Assembly (NCBI RefSeq): GCF_007990935.1
Contig: NZ_BJXJ01000026.1
Coordinates: 1-63,201 of the forward strand
Origin: Vibrio sagamiensis NBRC 104589
Lineage (GTDB): Bacteria; Pseudomonadota; Gammaproteobacteria; Enterobacterales; Vibrionaceae
Direction of reading: 5' to 3'
Length of the DNA stretch: 63,201 nucleotides
The notes under the pieces were generated by a model. It was not told the origin of the DNA and searched no databases. It saw nothing but the letters and a program-made list of their open reading frames with translations. Each line of letters starts with the position of its first letter. Position 1 is the stretch's first letter. The position numbers and the translations under genes were made by a program. Positions 1 to 10,386 of this stretch are shown one piece after another.

Positions 1-30
1 CGAGAGTCGTCTCAATAAAAACGAAACCAC

Positions 31-107
<77 letters not shown>

Positions 108-114
108 CCTTATA

Positions 115-145
115 AAGCCTCGACAGCAGTGTCGGGGCTTTTTCA
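115..145 (+). terminator. Terminator after tRNA-Trp
   Basis: A stem of AAAGCCTCGACA and TGTCGGGGCTTT (one G-T pair), with a GCAG loop, is followed by a run of T. It lies 8 nt after the tRNA 3' end, as expected for the end of a tRNA transcript. Confidence 0.85.
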
Positions 146-266
146 TACTAAGTCCAGCAAATGGCTGTATCTGTTATCGTTTCGCAGAACTTTCCTAGAG
201 TAAGTGATTCCCCCTTTCGTTCCTGATATGATCTTGGCTTGATTAAGTTAAAACCGGAAGTTATTT

Positions 267-599
267 ATGCCACACCTTCGTTTCCGAGCTGTAGAAAAAC
301 AAACAGTCCAAGCGTTATCAGAAATACTTGTTGAAACTTTGCAACCTTTAATGGAATGTCCACGTGAAGACTTTACTTTTGAATACATCGAGAGCACTTT
401 CTTTGGTGAAGGGCAGCCAAGTCTGGCGTACCCTTTTGTCGAAGTTCTGTGGTTTGATCGCGGCCAGAAAACACAAGATGCTGCGGCCAAAATTATTACA
501 CAGCATGTTCGTGGGTTAGTGGGGAGCGATATCGATGTTGCTGTCATTTTCTCAGCACTTAACCCAAATGCCTACTATGATAACGGTGATCATTACTAA
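267..599 (+). CDS. DUF1904 family protein
   Basis: This 110-residue soluble protein starts MPHLRFRAV and has no signal peptide or membrane segment. I recognise it as a DUF1904-type protein: a small alpha/beta fold reminiscent of tautomerase-like proteins, with a conserved FFGEG segment and an acidic C-terminus. Its function is unknown. A GGAAG Shine-Dalgarno lies about 8 nt before the ATG. It ends 13 nt before mepA, so the two are probably co-transcribed. The family assignment is from memory of the pattern and is moderately sure; the gene itself is convincing. Confidence 0.75.
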   Translation: MPHLRFRAVEKQTVQALSEILVETLQPLMECPREDFTFEYIESTFFGEGQPSLAYPFVEVLWFDRGQKTQDAAAKIITQHVRGLVGSDIDVAVIFSALNPNAYYDNGDHY

Positions 600-612
600 G
601 AGTGAGCAGCTG

Positions 613-1449
613 ATGAATTTGAGAGTATTAGTCTGGTTGGGCGTTCTATTTTCCTCCTCTGTTTTTGCTACGTTATGGGAGCAAGCCTCGGAGCCCACAA
701 TCAATTCCTCAGCTTCGATCGGTAGTTACGCAAATGGTTGTTTAGATGGTGCGCAAGCTTTACCCTTGCAAGGGATGGGTTATCAGGTACTCCGTAGTCA
801 AACTCGACGATATTATGGCCACCCTAATGCAATTACATTTTTGCTGAAACTTGGAAAAAAAGCTCAACAAGATCTCGATACTCACCTGCTGATTGGTGAT
901 ATGTCATTGCCTCGTGGAGGGCGTTTTTCTTCCGGTCATTCTAGTCATCAAACTGGTTTGGACATTGATATTTGGCTTAGGTTAGCAGACGTTCCTTTGT
1001 CGGATAATGAGTTAAAGATACCGAGGCCCCTCAGTGTTGTTGATCTTAAAAACTATCGAATACTGGATAAAAACTGGGATCCTCGTCATTTTGAACTGAT
1101 TCGCTATACCGCCTCCCAAGATGATGTGGCACGAATTTTTGTTCATCCAGTAATAAAGCAGCAGTTATGTGCACAAGAAAGTTCTTCAAACAGAGATTGG
1201 CTGCGAAAAATACGCCCATGGTGGGGACACCATTATCATTTTCATGTTCGGCTAAAATGTCCGACATCAAGTTCTAACTGTATTGAACAAAGCCCTCCAC
1301 CTGCAGGAGATGGGTGCGGGAGGGAACTTGAAAGTTGGCAGCCTAAACCAACCTTAATACCTAATAAAGTTATTAAAAATACCATACCTAAACCGAAACC
1401 TAAAAAAGTGCTACCTGATAAGTGTTCAGAGATTATACCTGTTGAATAA
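613..1449 (+). CDS. mepA: Penicillin-insensitive murein endopeptidase MepA
   Basis: MepA cleaves D-Ala-meso-DAP cross-links in peptidoglycan, acting in the periplasm as a zinc LAS-type endopeptidase. The 278-residue product begins with a signal peptide (about residues 1-19, VLFSSSVFA). The zinc-binding signature is present: HQTGLDID at residues 112-119 gives the first His and Asp, and GHHYHFHVRL at 205-214 gives the last His. Length fits the family (274 in E. coli). I chose the ATG at 613 because the longer open frame overlaps the upstream gene and lacks a signal peptide. The C-terminal tail is rich in Pro and Lys. It probably forms an operon with the DUF1904 gene. Confidence 0.93.
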   Translation: MNLRVLVWLGVLFSSSVFATLWEQASEPTINSSASIGSYANGCLDGAQALPLQGMGYQVLRSQTRRYYGHPNAITFLLKLGKKAQQDLDTHLLIGDMSLPRGGRFSSGHSSHQTGLDIDIWLRLADVPLSDNELKIPRPLSVVDLKNYRILDKNWDPRHFELIRYTASQDDVARIFVHPVIKQQLCAQESSSNRDWLRKIRPWWGHHYHFHVRLKCPTSSSNCIEQSPPPAGDGCGRELESWQPKPTLIPNKVIKNTIPKPKPKKVLPDKCSEIIPVE

Positions 1450-1573
1450 TTTGTTTAGATGAGTCAGCCTTTGGAATTATCACTTTTGATAAAAATGTCA
1501 TTATGGACTACATTTAATATCTATCAGGTTTTTAATGTGCTATTCAGTAGCAAAAAAGCTGTTGATGTAATTT

Positions 1574-1600
1574 GGTTCAACCTATGTTGAGCCTTTTTTG
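1574..1600 (+). terminator. Terminator of the DUF1904-mepA unit
   Basis: GGTTCAAC pairs with GTTGAGCC (one G-T pair) around a CTAT loop and is followed by six T. The 124-nt AT-rich stretch from the mepA stop to this hairpin holds no ORF that I would support. It could be a 3' UTR. Confidence 0.75.
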
Positions 1601-1686
1601 TCTTTTAAATTCTCTGAGAATATAGGACTTGCTAATACGGAATGGGTGGTTACTTTGGTATAAGTTAAATCGCACGACAATGAAAT

Positions 1687-2019
1687 ATGCCAATACTGGA
1701 TATGGTCATGACAATGATTTGCGCAAAAGAATTTGCTGATTGGTTAAAGTGTCGATTTAGTAACGATCAAGCAGGTGTGTTTTTTACTCGACATGATCTA
1801 AACCAATTAACAGGGCGTCAGCGTTTAGACCCTAGCTTTATCAATGATGTGCATTATGAGTTGATGAAATACAAGATGGCTTTTGTCACAGATACCAGCA
1901 GAGAATATTTTTACTTATTACCCATTGTTCATGTAGAAAATTGGCGTGAGAAACTAGGGCATCACTTTGAAAAAGAACTCTTTTGCAAAATATTGCCAAG
2001 CAGCGACCCTATGGACTAA
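1687..2019 (+). CDS. Hypothetical small protein
   Basis: An open frame of 110 codons that I do not recognise. The product is soluble, with no signal peptide, no membrane helix and no cysteine cluster. Its middle part (about 35-75) looks like a winged-helix or similar small alpha/beta unit but shows no motif that I can name. The start is uncertain: in-frame ATGs lie at 1687, 1702, 1708 and 1714, and none has a strong Shine-Dalgarno. It is followed immediately by a good terminator, which supports real expression as a single-gene unit. It faces yfhL-trhP convergently. Confidence 0.65.
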   Translation: MPILDMVMTMICAKEFADWLKCRFSNDQAGVFFTRHDLNQLTGRQRLDPSFINDVHYELMKYKMAFVTDTSREYFYLLPIVHVENWREKLGHHFEKELFCKILPSSDPMD

Positions 2020-2046
2020 GCCCAGTTTTGACTGGGCTTTTTTTAT
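2020..2046 (+). terminator. Terminator, overlaps the end of yfhL
   Basis: AGCCCAGT and ACTGGGCT form a stem with a TTTG loop, then seven T. The T tract overlaps the stop codon of the convergent ferredoxin gene, so the two genes share almost no spacer. Confidence 0.88.
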
Positions 2047-2297
2047 GCTAACCCTTGAATAATGACAAACTTTTCTAGCAGTTGCTCTTCCGTTTCGACA
2101 TTATTGGGGTCAGTGATGATGCATTTGGTAATAGGGCACACAGACTGACAGGTCGGCTTTTCATAGTGGCCTTTACATTCCGTACATAAATTTGGATCAA
2201 TCTCAAAAATGCTTTCACCCATGCTGATGGCTCCATTGGGACATTCTGGATCACACATATCGCAGTTTATGCATTTATCGGTAATGAGAAGTGCCAT
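2043..2297 (-). CDS. yfhL: YfhL-type 2[4Fe-4S] ferredoxin
   Basis: An 84-residue ferredoxin carrying electrons in the cytoplasm. The first cluster motif CINCDMCDPECP sits at about residues 9-20. The second is the Alvin-type variant with an insertion between its cysteines (CTECKGHYEKPTC, then CPITKC), which is diagnostic of the YfhL/Alvin group rather than ordinary clostridial ferredoxins. It lies 2 nt downstream of trhP on the same strand, so the two form a tight operon. TrhP chemistry depends on iron-sulfur proteins, so this ferredoxin may be its electron donor; that last step is inference. Confidence 0.93.
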   Translation of the reverse strand: MALLITDKCINCDMCDPECPNGAISMGESIFEIDPNLCTECKGHYEKPTCQSVCPITKCIITDPNNVETEEQLLEKFVIIQGLA

Positions 2298-2299
2298 AT

Positions 2300-3700
2300 T
2301 TACTTACCTGTCGGGTTTCGCGTATCTTGGCCCGTGTTTAGGTTTCGCATTAATAGTCCGTATTCTAGGTCCATATCTTGTGGGACTGGAATAAAGACAA
2401 AATGGCCGTTACCTTTTGCATCGTCAACGGACTGAGATTTACGGTTTTCCATGGTTTCTAATGTGAAGACTACATTACCTTTTGGCGTCATAAGTTCGAG
2501 GCTATCCCCAACTAGGAACTTGTTTTTTACTTCTACTTCAGCAAGATCGCCACGGCGTTTACCTGTGAACTCTCCAACAAACTGCTGAGAATCTGATACC
2601 GAGTAGCCATAATCGTAATTCTGATAGCTGTCATGAGTATGACGGCGAAGGAAGCCTTCCGTGTAACCTCGGTGAGCAAGACTCTCTAGAGTGCCCATGA
2701 GGCTTTGGTCAAATGGCTTTCCTGCTACAGCGTCATCAATCGCTTTGCGGTAGACTTGGGCTGTTCGAGCGCAATAGTAGAATGACTTTGTACGTCCTTC
2801 GATTTTCATTGAGTGGACGCCTATTTTTGTCAGCCTTTCTATATGTTGAACAGCACGAAGATCTTTAGAGTTCATGATGTAAGTACCATGCTCGTCTTCA
2901 AATGCTGCCATCTTCTCTTCTGGGCGATGGCTTTCTGAAAGTAGGACAACTTCGTCAGTGGGCTTACCACGGCCAATGGTTGTTTCAGGACGATCCTTTT
3001 GAACTTCAATCGCTTGAGCTTGTTTTGGATCAAACTGTTCAACAATTTGGCCAGCTTCGTCTTCCTTTCCTTTTTCTACATTGTATTCCCAACGGCAAGC
3101 ATTGGTACATGTACCTTGGTTAGGATCTCGTTTGTTCATGTAACCAGATAAGAGACAACGACCAGAGTAGGCCATGCACAGTGCCCCATGAACAAAGACT
3201 TCTAGTTCTGTTTCAGGGCAATGTTCACGGATTTCTTCGATTTCTTCTAAAGAGAGTTCACGAGAGACAATCACACGCTCAATACCATTTGCCGCCCAAA
3301 ACTTCACAGTTGCCCAGTTTACTGCATTTGCCTGAACAGAGAGGTGAATTGGCATCTCTGGAAAAGCTTCTCTTACCATCATAATTAAGCCAGGATCAGA
3401 CATGATTAAAGCATCTGGCCCCATTTCTACAACAGGTTTCAGGTCACGAATAAATGTTTTTAGTTTTGAGTTGTGCGGTTGGATATTACAAACAACATAC
3501 AGTTTTTTGCCTAAAGCATGAGCCTCGTCGATACCAATTTTTAAGTTCTCATGATTAAACTCGTTATTACGTACACGAAGACTGTAACGAGGTTGGCCAG
3601 CATAGACGGCATCAGCACCATAGGCGAATGCGTAACGCATATTTTTCAGGCTTCCCGCGGGAGACAGTAGCTCGGGGGTGAACTTTTTCTCTGTTGTCAT
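2300..3700 (-). CDS. trhP: tRNA 5-hydroxyuridine synthase TrhP (peptidase U32 family)
   Basis: TrhP (formerly YegQ) is needed for prephenate-dependent hydroxylation of U34 in tRNAs, a step towards cmo5U. The 466-residue protein has the U32 N-terminal signature (ELLSPAGSLKNMRYAFAYGA) and a central Cys cluster at about C175, C182, C198 and C202 (GALCMAYSGRC, then TCTNAC) that binds an iron-sulfur cluster in this family. I used the ATG at 3700; a GTG 27 nt upstream would add nine poorly conserved residues. The length is close to E. coli (453). It forms an operon with the yfhL-type ferredoxin immediately downstream. Confidence 0.93.
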   Translation of the reverse strand: MTTEKKFTPELLSPAGSLKNMRYAFAYGADAVYAGQPRYSLRVRNNEFNHENLKIGIDEAHALGKKLYVVCNIQPHNSKLKTFIRDLKPVVEMGPDALIMSDPGLIMMVREAFPEMPIHLSVQANAVNWATVKFWAANGIERVIVSRELSLEEIEEIREHCPETELEVFVHGALCMAYSGRCLLSGYMNKRDPNQGTCTNACRWEYNVEKGKEDEAGQIVEQFDPKQAQAIEVQKDRPETTIGRGKPTDEVVLLSESHRPEEKMAAFEDEHGTYIMNSKDLRAVQHIERLTKIGVHSMKIEGRTKSFYYCARTAQVYRKAIDDAVAGKPFDQSLMGTLESLAHRGYTEGFLRRHTHDSYQNYDYGYSVSDSQQFVGEFTGKRRGDLAEVEVKNKFLVGDSLELMTPKGNVVFTLETMENRKSQSVDDAKGNGHFVFIPVPQDMDLEYGLLMRNLNTGQDTRNPTGK

Positions 3701-3816
3701 TGCTCTATTCTCTTGTTGTCTGATCACAAATCAGGTCAGTTCCACCAAGTGGAAATGGGGCGCAAATTTTACGCCAAAATGTGACTTGTGACTAGGGGAA
3801 TTATAGCTCAGAGAGA

Positions 3817-3846
3817 AAAACACCCTCAAAAAAAGTGAGGGTGTTG
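3817..3846 (-). terminator. Terminator of rdgC
   Basis: On the minus strand AACACCCTCA and TGAGGGTGTT form a 10-bp stem around a T-rich loop, followed by TTCTCTCT. It lies 25 nt past the rdgC stop. Confidence 0.75.
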
Positions 3847-3870
3847 TGATTGAACTTTGTTCAGTAGCCT

Positions 3871-4794
<924 letters not shown>

Positions 4795-4939
4795 CTAGGC
4801 TTGATGACAGGAGTTCAATGATATGGAATTTTTTTCCGAATGTCCCAAGAGAATTACTCACAAATAGAAAATGCACAAACATGACTCGATAAATACAGAG
4901 TGAGTAGTCAATTAGTGTTATGTGAAAATTTGTTTGCAA

Positions 4940-4957
4940 TAGTCACAAAAGTGTCAT
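4940..4957 (+). promoter_or_regulatory. Pho box upstream of phoB
   Basis: Two direct 7-bp repeats with a 4-bp spacer, TAGTCAC-aaaa-GTGTCAT, match the PhoB box (CTGTCAT repeats every 11 bp). A TAATAA/TAATAT -10 element follows about 10 bp later (4967-4975), the expected spacing when PhoB replaces the -35 contact. This points to autoregulation of phoBR under phosphate limitation. Confidence 0.82.
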
Positions 4958-5040
4958 AATTGCTGGTAATAATATTGGTGCATAAAGAGGCGTTAGGCCT
5001 GGTCATTTACTAGCAAAACTTAAAATAGGGTTATTCAATT

Positions 5041-5730
5041 ATGTCTAGAAGGATTCTGGTTGTTGAAGATGAAGCGCCAATTCGTGAGATGCTGTGCTTC
5101 GTACTTGAACAAAAAGGTTATCAGGCTATCGAAGCCGAAGATTATGATGCTGCGGTAACGAAATTAGCAGAACCATTTCCAGATTTAGTCTTGCTAGATT
5201 GGATGCTACCAGGTGGAAGTGGCATTAACTTTATTAAACACATGAAGCGTGAGGACCTCACAAAAAATATTCCGGTTGTGATGCTCACAGCACGTGGTGA
5301 AGAAGAAGATAAAGTGAGAGGGCTGGAAGTCGGTGCCGATGATTATATTACTAAGCCTTTTTCTCCTAAAGAGCTAGTCGCCCGCTTGAAAGCAGTCATC
5401 CGCCGTGTTACCCCCACGGCTCTTGAAGATGTGATTGATGTTCAAGGGCTCAAGCTTGATCCGGTTTCTCACCGAGTCACAGCCAATGATCAAGCGGTGG
5501 ATATGGGGCCAACAGAATTTAAAATGCTGCACTTTTTTATGACTCACCAAGAGCGTGTTTATAGTCGAGAGCAGTTACTCAATAACGTTTGGGGAACCAA
5601 CGTGTATGTTGAGGACCGAACCGTGGATGTCCATATTCGTCGTTTGCGTAAAGCACTTGAGGGGAATGAGCATGATAAATTCATTCAAACTGTCCGTGGA
5701 GCAGGTTATCGCTTTTCAACAAAAGCATAG
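5041..5730 (+). CDS. phoB: Phosphate regulon response regulator PhoB
   Basis: PhoB is the OmpR-class transcription factor of the phosphate-starvation response. The 229-residue protein has a receiver domain (1-120) with acidic residues D10/E11, phosphoacceptor D53 (LLLDWMLPG), T83 and K105, and a C-terminal winged-helix domain (about 130-229) ending in the conserved GYRF. Length equals E. coli PhoB (229). A Pho box lies about 85 bp upstream. phoR follows after 38 nt on the same strand. Confidence 0.98.
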   Translation: MSRRILVVEDEAPIREMLCFVLEQKGYQAIEAEDYDAAVTKLAEPFPDLVLLDWMLPGGSGINFIKHMKREDLTKNIPVVMLTARGEEEDKVRGLEVGADDYITKPFSPKELVARLKAVIRRVTPTALEDVIDVQGLKLDPVSHRVTANDQAVDMGPTEFKMLHFFMTHQERVYSREQLLNNVWGTNVYVEDRTVDVHIRRLRKALEGNEHDKFIQTVRGAGYRFSTKA

Positions 5731-5768
5731 CTTGGACAGAGATTGCAGCCTATCGTCTGGAGTCGTTT

Positions 5769-7070
5769 GTGGTTAAAAGATTAACGTGGAAAAGGCTAGC
5801 TTGGGAGCTGGCTTTTTTTTACATGCCCTGGGTTCTTATTGGTTGGGCGACTGGATATTTGTCTTGGATGCTATTGATTGCCACTGCGTTGCAGCTTGGC
5901 TGGCATTTACACAACCAAATGCGCTTATCAGCATGGCTGTGGGATGAAAGGCGTTTGACACCTCCATCTGGGCGTGGTCATTGGGAGGCACTTTTTAACG
6001 GCTTGTACCGTTTACAACAGCGCCAACGAAAAAAAAGAAAAGAGTTAACCACTTTGATTCGACGCTTTCGCAATGGTGCGGAATCTCTGCCAGATGCTGT
6101 CGTAGTTTTTCGGGCGGAAGGGAATATTGTTTGGTGTAACAAATTGGCGCAATATTTATTAGGTTTTCACTGGCCTGAAGATGCAGGTCAACCGATATCC
6201 AACCTCATTCGAACACCGGACTTTATTAAATTTCTCAATGACAAAGACTTTTCCGAGCCATTGGAAATGCGCTCTCCACTTAATGCTGAACGAATGTTGG
6301 AACTGCGAATTGTTCCCTACACCCAAGGAGAACATCTCATGGTTGTCCGCGATGTGACCCAATTGACTCAGCTTGAAGGGATGAGACGAAACTTTTTTGC
6401 CAACGTTTCCCATGAACTACGAACGCCTATGACGGTTTTACAAGGCTATCTTGAAATGACAGAAGACCCAGATATGCTGGTTGGGCCGATGTGGTCTAAG
6501 GCTCATGCTGTCATGATGGAGCAGTTGAATCGTATGAACAGTTTGGTTAATCAACTTCTTACGTTGTCAAAAATTGAAGCTGCGCCAATTCATGAACTGG
6601 AAGAAGTCGTCAATGTCCCTAACATGCTGGCGATCCTAGAAAAGGAGGCGGTGAGCCTCAGTGGTGATGCGCACCACCAATTAACGTTTGAAATTGATAG
6701 AAATTTATGTGTATTAGGAGATGAAGACCAACTTCGTAGCGCAATATCTAATCTGGTGTACAACGCTGTCAAATACACTCCCCCCGGAGCCAAGATCGAA
6801 GTTCGTTGGTATCAAAGTTCCGAGGGTGCTTGTTTAGAAGTGGAAGACAGTGGTGATGGTATTGAGGCTCATCATATCCATCGCTTATCAGAGCGTTTTT
6901 ATCGAGTGGACAAAGCTCGTTCACGAGATACTGGGGGAAGTGGTTTAGGTTTAGCAATCGTCAAACATGCTTTAAGCCATCACGATTCTCATTTGGATAT
7001 TCACAGTGAAGTTGGGGTAGGCAGTCAATTTTCATTCATATTACCAAACCGCCTTGTGGTTAAATCATGA
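5769..7070 (+). CDS. phoR: Phosphate regulon sensor histidine kinase PhoR
   Basis: PhoR phosphorylates PhoB when phosphate is scarce and is held silent by the Pst transporter and PhoU. The 433-residue protein has two membrane helices in the first 45 residues, a charged linker (RQRKKRKE), a PAS domain (about 100-200), the H box with H215 ([11 protein letters not shown]) and the catalytic ATPase domain (N box [14 protein letters not shown], then [11 protein letters not shown]). The start is GTG at 5769, with a GGAG Shine-Dalgarno 7 nt upstream. Its stop overlaps the pstS start by 4 nt, so translation is probably coupled. Confidence 0.97.
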   Translation: MVKRLTWKRLAWELAFFYMPWVLIGWATGYLSWMLLIATALQLGWHLHNQMRLSAWLWDERRLTPPSGRGHWEALFNGLYRLQQRQRKKRKELTTLIRRFRNGAESLPDAVVVFRAEGNIVWCNKLAQYLLGFHWPEDAGQPISNLIRTPDFIKFLNDKDFSEPLEMRSPLNAERMLELRIVPYTQGEHLMVVRDVTQLTQLEGMRRNFFANVSHELRTPMTVLQGYLEMTEDPDMLVGPMWSKAHAVMMEQLNRMNSLVNQLLTLSKIEAAPIHELEEVVNVPNMLAILEKEAVSLSGDAHHQLTFEIDRNLCVLGDEDQLRSAISNLVYNAVKYTPPGAKIEVRWYQSSEGACLEVEDSGDGIEAHHIHRLSERFYRVDKARSRDTGGSGLGLAIVKHALSHHDSHLDIHSEVGVGSQFSFILPNRLVVKS

Positions 7071-8032
7071 GCCCTGTTAGAGCGCTACTGGCCATCGCTT
7101 TGTTATGGTCTTGCTCGGCTTTAGCACAAGAAGAAAACCTTCCTGCGCCTTATCAACCGACGACGGGGGTGGCGGGTAATTTGTTGTCGGTTGGCTCAGA
7201 TACATTAGCCGGCATGACAAGCCTTTGGGTGGAAAAGTTTGAATCTATCTATCCTAATATCAATGCTCAAATACAGGCTTCAGGTTCGTCCACGGCGCCT
7301 CCAGCATTAACAGAAAACACCGCTCAATTTGGCCCCATGAGTCGCGCTATGCGTATGCGTGAAGTTGAGGCATTTGAGAAGGTACATGGTTATAAGCCGA
7401 CTGCCTTACGTGTCGCAATTGATGCTATTGGGATTTTTGTTCATCAAGACAACCCGATAAAAGGTTTAAATTTTCACCAAATTGATGCCATGTTTTCGGC
7501 CACATTACGTTGCGGTGAAAGCCAGTTTATTACCAATTGGCGTCAGTTGGGTATTGAATCCGATTGGTCCGAGCGAAATTTACAATTATTTGGTCGTAAT
7601 TCGGTTTCGGGGACCTATGGTTATTTTAAAAGTAATGCACTTTGTGGTGGTGACTTCAAAACTCGTGTGAATGAACAACCAGGTTCTGCTTCTGTTGTTC
7701 AGTCTGTAGCATCAACCATTAGTGGGGTGGGCTATTCTGGCATTGGATATCGAGTCGCTGGTGTACGATTGGTTCCGATTGCGAAGTCAGGGCAAGATTA
7801 CGTCCGCCCAACACGCGAGAATATTCTTTCTGGTCGCTATCCTTTATCGCGTTATTTATATGTGTATGTTAATAAAGACCCTGATAAACCACTCAGTCCG
7901 ATTGAGGCTGAATTTATTCGCTTTATTTTTTCTGCTCAAGGACAAGCCTTAGTTGCTAAAGATGGGTACGTACCCATCACAGCGAGTTTTGCAGAGCAAG
8001 AATTACATAAAGTAGGTCTAGAACCACGCTAA
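7067..8032 (+). CDS. pstS: Phosphate-binding protein PstS family
   Basis: This periplasmic phosphate receptor delivers substrate to the Pst ABC importer. The 321-residue precursor has a signal peptide (about 1-20, ending CSALA) and a type II periplasmic-binding fold. Phosphate-loop signatures are visible: VGSDTLAGM near 42-50, [11 protein letters not shown], and [11 protein letters not shown]. It overlaps phoR by 4 nt and so belongs to the phoB-phoR transcript. pstC lies 128 bp downstream behind its own Pho box. It belongs to the SphX-like branch common in Vibrio rather than being a close match to E. coli PstS. Confidence 0.9.
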   Translation: MSPVRALLAIALLWSCSALAQEENLPAPYQPTTGVAGNLLSVGSDTLAGMTSLWVEKFESIYPNINAQIQASGSSTAPPALTENTAQFGPMSRAMRMREVEAFEKVHGYKPTALRVAIDAIGIFVHQDNPIKGLNFHQIDAMFSATLRCGESQFITNWRQLGIESDWSERNLQLFGRNSVSGTYGYFKSNALCGGDFKTRVNEQPGSASVVQSVASTISGVGYSGIGYRVAGVRLVPIAKSGQDYVRPTRENILSGRYPLSRYLYVYVNKDPDKPLSPIEAEFIRFIFSAQGQALVAKDGYVPITASFAEQELHKVGLEPR

Positions 8033-8097
8033 TACTAAGTTGTTATTTGAGGCTTACTTTGTAAGGTCTTGTATTCTTTTCAGGTGTTTAGTGTACT

Positions 8098-8115
8098 CTG
8101 TAATATAATTGTCAT
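8098..8115 (+). promoter_or_regulatory. Pho box upstream of pstC
   Basis: CTGTAAT-ATAA-TTGTCAT is a direct repeat with the 11-bp period of PhoB boxes. It sits 45 bp before the pstC ATG, and an AT-rich -10 candidate (TATTTT, about 8125) follows at the right distance. It implies a second PhoB-dependent promoter for pstCAB-phoU, separate from phoB-phoR-pstS. Confidence 0.78.
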
Positions 8116-8160
8116 TTAAATGACCTATTTTTAAGCACAGTTCAACAGGTAGATAGAGCA

Positions 8161-10365
8161 ATGGCACAAGCCGAATTCTCCTTGCAAGAAAGAGACAAAA
8201 AGCGACAAGTAAAAGATCGTTTAGTTCGCTTTGCAGTCACGACAGGAGGAATGAGTGTATTAGCGGCGTTGGTATTAATTTTTATTTACCTTGCGATTGT
8301 GGTGGTTCCTTTATTCTCGGATGCAAAAATAGACACCAATCATGCTTCACGTGTGACGCTTGGTGGACAGCCTTTAGCGATTGGTATTGATGATTATGCC
8401 CAAATTGGCTTTGTATTGACGCCGTCAGGAGAGATACGCTTTCTTCCTATCGATAAACCTAATGCACCAGTACTCTATCAACAACAGATTGCGACTCATC
8501 CAGTGGCGTTTGCTCAATCATCAGGAGAAGCCGGATGGATGGGATTCGTTGATGCAAAGGGCAAAGCACACCTTTTTAAACCAGAGTTTAATGCGACTTT
8601 AAGAGAGAACGTTCGATTACCAGAAGTTGTTTTACTGCCCTCGAAGATCGATCTGACACTCACCGAACCGACTAATCCAGTTACAGACTTTGCGTTTAGT
8701 GTTGATCAGTCAGTACCAACGATAGTATGGCTGACAAAAAATGGTCAGTTACACGCTCGTTGGCAAGACGAGCATGTTTTGAATCGACCGCCCAAGACCA
8801 TCAATTTTCTTTTTCCTTCTGGCTTGGATAACCCAGATCAAATCCTACTGACTCCAAATAGTGAGCTTTTATATTTACGTTACCGTTCTGAACTGGTCAT
8901 TTTAACTAAGCAAGAACATCGGTTTTTAGTTCGGGAAGTGGTGGATTTAGTTCAAGGTGATACAGAGCGTTCGATTAAAACCATCGACTTGTTGGCTGGC
9001 GCCTATTCATTATTAGTCACCGATGATAAGGGGCAGGTATCACAATGGTTCGACACTCTACAGCAGAACAAGCGCACTTTAACTCATATTCGTGATTTCA
9101 AGCTCGCGTCTGAGCTCAAATATATCTTGCCAGATACTCATCGAAAGGGTTTTTTCAGTTTTTATACCAATGGTACGTTGCAAAGCCATTATACGACGAG
9201 TGAAAAATTAGCTCTGTTTCAGCGTGCTTATAAGCAAGCGCCCGTAATGGCGGCGATGTCGAATAATGAACGGTTCTTAATCACATGGTTGAATGATGAA
9301 TTGAGCGTTGCTGTGATTGATAACCCTTATCCAGAGATATCCTTCTCTTCTTTGTGGAACAAAGTGTGGTATGAAGGTTACCCTGAAGCGGAATTTGTCT
9401 GGCAGTCGACTTCTGCTAGTGATGATTTTGAGGCAAAACTGAGCTTAGTGCCGATTGCATTTGGGACGATCAAAGCAGCATTATTTGCGATGTTATTTTC
9501 TATCCCTATTGCGGTGCTCGGTGCGATTTATACCGCTTACTTTATGTCTCCACAGATGCGCCGAGTCGTAAAACCTTCTATCGAATTAATGGAAGCGCTC
9601 CCAACGGTTATCATTGGTTTTTTAGCTGGGTTGTGGTTAGCTCCAATTATTGAGGATCACTTGATTGCGGTATTCGTCCTATTGATTCTGTTACCTATCA
9701 GCACTATGGCTGTTGGAGGTGTTTGGGCCTTAATGCCTGCTAAAGTCCGTCACTGCTTGCCTAATGGGTGGCATGCATTGATATTAATTCCATTCATCTT
9801 AATGGTTGCTGCTGGTGGAGTTTGGCTCTCTCCGTTGCTTGAACATACTTTTTTTTCCGGTGATATACGCCTATTTTTGACCGAACATGGTATTGGGTTT
9901 GATCAACGTAATGCCCTTGTAGTTGGTCTCGCAATGGGGTTTGCTGTTATACCAACGATTTTTACCATTGCAGAGGACGCCATCTTTTCGGTGCCTAAAC
10001 ATTTGTCTGATGGTTCACTGGCATTAGGGGCAACGCCATGGCAAACATTAATTCATGTGGTACTTTTGACCGCAAGTCCAGGCATCTTCTCTGCTATTAT
10101 GATGGGCTTTGGCCGAGCGGTGGGTGAAACCATGATCGTTTTAATGGCGACAGGTAATACACCGCTAATGGATTGGAACATATTAGAGGGCTTACGCAGC
10201 TTGTCCGCGACCATTGCCGTTGAGCTACCAGAGTCGGAGGTAGGCAGCACTCACTACCGTCTTTTATTTTTATCCGCTTTGATTTTGTTTATCTTTACCT
10301 TTGCGGTCAATGCTCTGGCGGAATGGGTAAGACAAAGGTTGAGAGAGAAATATCGTGCTTTGTAG
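8161..10365 (+). CDS. pstC: Phosphate ABC transporter permease PstC, long form
   Basis: PstC is an inner-membrane permease subunit of the high-affinity phosphate importer. It has 734 residues, more than twice E. coli PstC (319). The extra length is one large domain of about 380 residues between the first membrane helix (about 33-56) and the permease core (from about 440), probably periplasmic and beta-rich. The core carries the usual helices and the EAA loop (SLALGATPWQTLIHVVLLTASPG, shown here only as its opening SLALGATPWQT), which contacts PstB. pstA starts 21 nt downstream. Long PstC forms occur in Vibrio and Shewanella relatives; the role of the extra domain is not established to my knowledge. 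Confidence 0.93.
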   Translation: MAQAEFSLQERDKKRQVKDRLVRFAVTTGGMSVLAALVLIFIYLAIVVVPLFSDAKIDTNHASRVTLGGQPLAIGIDDYAQIGFVLTPSGEIRFLPIDKPNAPVLYQQQIATHPVAFAQSSGEAGWMGFVDAKGKAHLFKPEFNATLRENVRLPEVVLLPSKIDLTLTEPTNPVTDFAFSVDQSVPTIVWLTKNGQLHARWQDEHVLNRPPKTINFLFPSGLDNPDQILLTPNSELLYLRYRSELVILTKQEHRFLVREVVDLVQGDTERSIKTIDLLAGAYSLLVTDDKGQVSQWFDTLQQNKRTLTHIRDFKLASELKYILPDTHRKGFFSFYTNGTLQSHYTTSEKLALFQRAYKQAPVMAAMSNNERFLITWLNDELSVAVIDNPYPEISFSSLWNKVWYEGYPEAEFVWQSTSASDDFEAKLSLVPIAFGTIKAALFAMLFSIPIAVLGAIYTAYFMSPQMRRVVKPSIELMEALPTVIIGFLAGLWLAPIIEDHLIAVFVLLILLPISTMAVGGVWALMPAKVRHCLPNGWHALILIPFILMVAAGGVWLSPLLEHTFFSGDIRLFLTEHGIGFDQRNALVVGLAMGFAVIPTIFTIAEDAIFSVPKHLSDGSLALGATPWQTLIHVVLLTASPGIFSAIMMGFGRAVGETMIVLMATGNTPLMDWNILEGLRSLSATIAVELPESEVGSTHYRLLFLSALILFIFTFAVNALAEWVRQRLREKYRAL

Positions 10366-10386
10366 TGAATTTATCATTAAGCGAGT

